A stretch of DNA of 64,000 nucleotides from Kolteria novifilia (GTDB lineage: Bacteria; Planctomycetota; Planctomycetia; Kolteriales; Kolteriaceae), in the NCBI GenBank assembly GCA_007748055.1, contig CP036279.1:1798001-1862000 (forward strand), read 5' to 3'. The notes below the pieces were generated by a model, which was not told where the DNA came from, made no database searches, and was given only the letters and a program-made list of their open reading frames with translations. Positions 62,587-64,000 of the stretch are shown here, one piece after another (position 1 is the stretch's first letter; each line of letters starts with the position of its first letter). A program made the translations under genes and the position numbers.

Positions 62587-63066
62587 GTGGGAGAACCCGA
62601 AGGGGCCTTGAGTTCGGAGCTGCGCGAGTTTCTCTCGCGGCAGAAAATCTTCTTCACCGCGAGCGTCTCCGGCGACGGTGAACTGAACCTTTCCCCGAAA
62701 CAGGCGGATGCCTTTCGGGTCCTCGGCGAGGATCTCGTTGGCTACCTCGACCTCCCGGGTAGGCGGGCCGAGACCTCCCGGCACCTGCGGGAGCGGCGCC
62801 GGATGGTGATCATGTTTTGCAGCTTCGAGGAAGATCCGCTTATCGTGCGACTCTTCGGCCGCGGCCAAGTCGTGACCCGCGACGATCTCGAATGGGAGTC
62901 GACTCGGTCGCAGTTCGACCAGGAAGCCAACGACTGTCGCGGTATCATTCTTCTGCGGGTGGAGCATGTCCAGCGGTCTCGCGGAGCCCGGGTGCCGATG
63001 TTCGACTATCGCGGATTGCGGACGTCGCGTGCCTCCGATGCGGAGACTTCAGACCGTGGAGTTTAG
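62587..63066 (+). CDS. Pyridoxamine 5'-phosphate oxidase-family flavin-binding protein
   Basis: 159 residues from a GTG at 62587 with AAAGGTGG ahead. The split-barrel fold is indicated by LREFLSRQKIFFTASVSGDG, LNLSPKQADAFRVLGEDLVGYLDLPG, VIMFCSFEEDPLIVRLFGRGQVV. Such small proteins bind FMN or F420; the substrate is unknown and it is not the vitamin B6 oxidase itself. The stop TAG (63064-63066) coincides with the first bases of the inverted-repeat element TAGTGTCC, so the last residues (SDRGV) may have been set by its insertion. Confidence 0.82.
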   Translation: MGEPEGALSSELREFLSRQKIFFTASVSGDGELNLSPKQADAFRVLGEDLVGYLDLPGRRAETSRHLRERRRMVIMFCSFEEDPLIVRLFGRGQVVTRDDLEWESTRSQFDQEANDCRGIILLRVEHVQRSRGARVPMFDYRGLRTSRASDAETSDRGV

Positions 63067-63243
63067 TGTCCTGGTGAGTAAAGTCGCTCCATGAAACCTC
63101 GAGCCTCTTTGGTGCGGGAACTCGCCGAATCAAGGGCGTGTCCCGCATGCCCACGACAAGCGTGAGACTCTCCCGCATGCCCACGACAAGCGTGAGCATG
63201 GCACCCAAGAGTTCTCTTGGCGAGTCCACCAATCAGGACGCGA
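63064..63243. repeat. TIR-type element with two internal palindromes
   Basis: It begins TAGTGTCCTGGTGAG and ends CCACCAATCAGGACGCGA, imperfect inverted ends related to those at 61297. Inside are two copies of CCCGCATGCCCACGACAAGC followed by GTGAGCATGGCACCCAAGAG. Non-coding. After it, at about 63281-63300, a degenerate GGTTGCCTGTCAGCCAGAG copy of the other family is present. Confidence 0.8.
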
Positions 63244-63373
63244 AAGCGGCGGTGATTCTCACTCGTTGGGTCGTGACCGGTTGCCTGTCAGCCAGAGTTG
63301 AGACAGTGACAAGAAAAGCGCGGCGTCGGCGGTTCGCATTCGTCGCCGCCCTCTGTTTGAGGAATCGGACGGC

Positions 63374-64000
63374 GTGGAGACTCAAGACAACCTCGAATTC
63401 GACGAGACCGACCGCGAGGCGATCTATCGCGTCATGCGCCAGCGACGGGACGTCCGACGTTTCCGTTCGAATCCCATCGCCCGCGAGGTGCTTGGCCGGA
63501 TTCTCGAGGCGGCGCACTACGCTCCCTCGGTCGGCTACATGCAGCCGTGGAACTTCATCATCGTGACCTCGCGAGAGATTCGGGAGCAAATCAAGGAGCA
63601 GTACCTCCGCGTCAACGCCGAGCAGGCCGACAAGCTCGACGACGAAGAACGCAAGACGCTCTACGAGAATCTCAAACTCGAGGGGATCCTCGAGTCGCCG
63701 CTGAACATCGCCGTCACGTGCGACCATCGCCGCGACGCTCCTTTCGTCCTCGGGCGAGGACCGATGCCGCAAACCGATCTCTATTCGACGTGCCTGGCGA
63801 TCCAGAACCTCTGGCTCGCGGCTCGGGCCGAAGGGGTTGGCGTCGGCTGGGTCAGCATCCTCGACCAAGAGGCGACGCAAGACTTGCTCCATTTGCCCGA
63901 TGGCGTCGAGTTGGTCGCGTACCTCTGTGTCGGCTACCCGGTCGAGTTCCTCGCGCGGCCGATGCTTGAGCAGGTCGGCTGGAAGGATCGCATGGCGCTC
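63374..64000 (+). CDS. bluB: 5,6-dimethylbenzimidazole synthase (3' end cut by window)
   Basis: 209 codons, open to the window end from a GTG at 63374 with GAGGAA upstream. It begins VETQDNLEFDETDREAIYRV. BluB makes the lower ligand of vitamin B12 from reduced FMN and O2. The nitroreductase-fold motifs are VMRQRRDVRRFRSNPI (flavin-binding Arg cluster), LEAAHYAPSVGYMQPWNFII, MPQTDLYSTCLAIQNLWLAARAEGVGVGWVS and LCVGYPVEF. The GYMQPW motif with DLYS distinguishes BluB from other nitroreductases. The C-terminal few residues are missing. No other cobalamin gene is in the window. Confidence 0.9.
   Translation, partial: METQDNLEFDETDREAIYRVMRQRRDVRRFRSNPIAREVLGRILEAAHYAPSVGYMQPWNFIIVTSREIREQIKEQYLRVNAEQADKLDDEERKTLYENLKLEGILESPLNIAVTCDHRRDAPFVLGRGPMPQTDLYSTCLAIQNLWLAARAEGVGVGWVSILDQEATQDLLHLPDGVELVAYLCVGYPVEFLARPMLEQVGWKDRMAL

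Overview
The window is high-GC chromosomal DNA from a bacterium that looks like a planctomycete (phylum Planctomycetota, probably class Planctomycetia). The evidence is a DUF1080 secreted protein, a formylglycine-type sulfatase, a secreted protein with a YGHYPTQW motif, a surface protein with the N-terminal LEDRTVPS motif, an unlinked 23S-5S rRNA locus without 16S, and frequent GTG/TTG starts. There is no prophage, transposase gene, integron or CRISPR array. The accessory character lies in dense, short, palindromic non-coding repeats between genes.

Layout. 1-7.5 kb: LON-domain and DUF309 genes, a DUF1080 protein, tRNA-Thr, an SDR, then a central-carbon cluster of PPi-type phosphofructokinase, a HAD hydrolase and 6-phosphogluconate dehydrogenase. 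7.5-20.6 kb: a planctomycete-type secreted protein, M24 peptidase, HtrA protease, DegT sugar aminotransferase, a ParD antitoxin with an amber-interrupted toxin, trpBA, dienelactone hydrolase, truncated haemoglobin, a RibD/DHFR-like reductase, an orphan antitoxin and an SGNH hydrolase. 21-30.5 kb: a membrane-anchored spermidine-synthase-like protein, a sigma-70 family factor with a clear promoter and operator, an SDR, glnA with a sigma-54-like promoter, an acyltransferase and a sulfatase. 30.5-34.4 kb: tRNA-Ile, tRNA-Ala, 23S and 5S, with two near-identical promoters. 34.5-48.9 kb: a HEPN two-gene cassette, a PseG-like protein, lysS, a LolCDE-type transporter, a PerR-like regulator beside a dihaem peroxidase, a CheX-like protein, a divergent UvrA paralog, a membrane protein and YceI. 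49.3-64 kb: recD-recB without recC, DUF4259, an unknown membrane protein, tRNA-Gly, a large surface protein (possible thioester domain, choice-of-anchor A, CBM2-like), a lipoprotein, DUF2071, a flavin-binding protein and a bluB fragment.

How the genes work together. Most are housekeeping genes in one- to three-gene units. Convincing functional pairs are trpB-trpA (1-base overlap), recB-recD (GTGA overlap), the Lol-like permease and ATPase (8-base overlap), PerR-like regulator with peroxidase, DUF309 with the LON-domain gene (GTGA overlap), and the pfp-HAD-gnd run.

The most unusual signals are: two families of small mobile-looking palindromic elements that begin at a TAG and sit on stop codons; the split rRNA locus with twin promoters; a UvrA paralog whose two motif losses fall in the same composite ATP site; the possible thioester surface protein; and the HEPN cassette directly behind the rRNA terminator.
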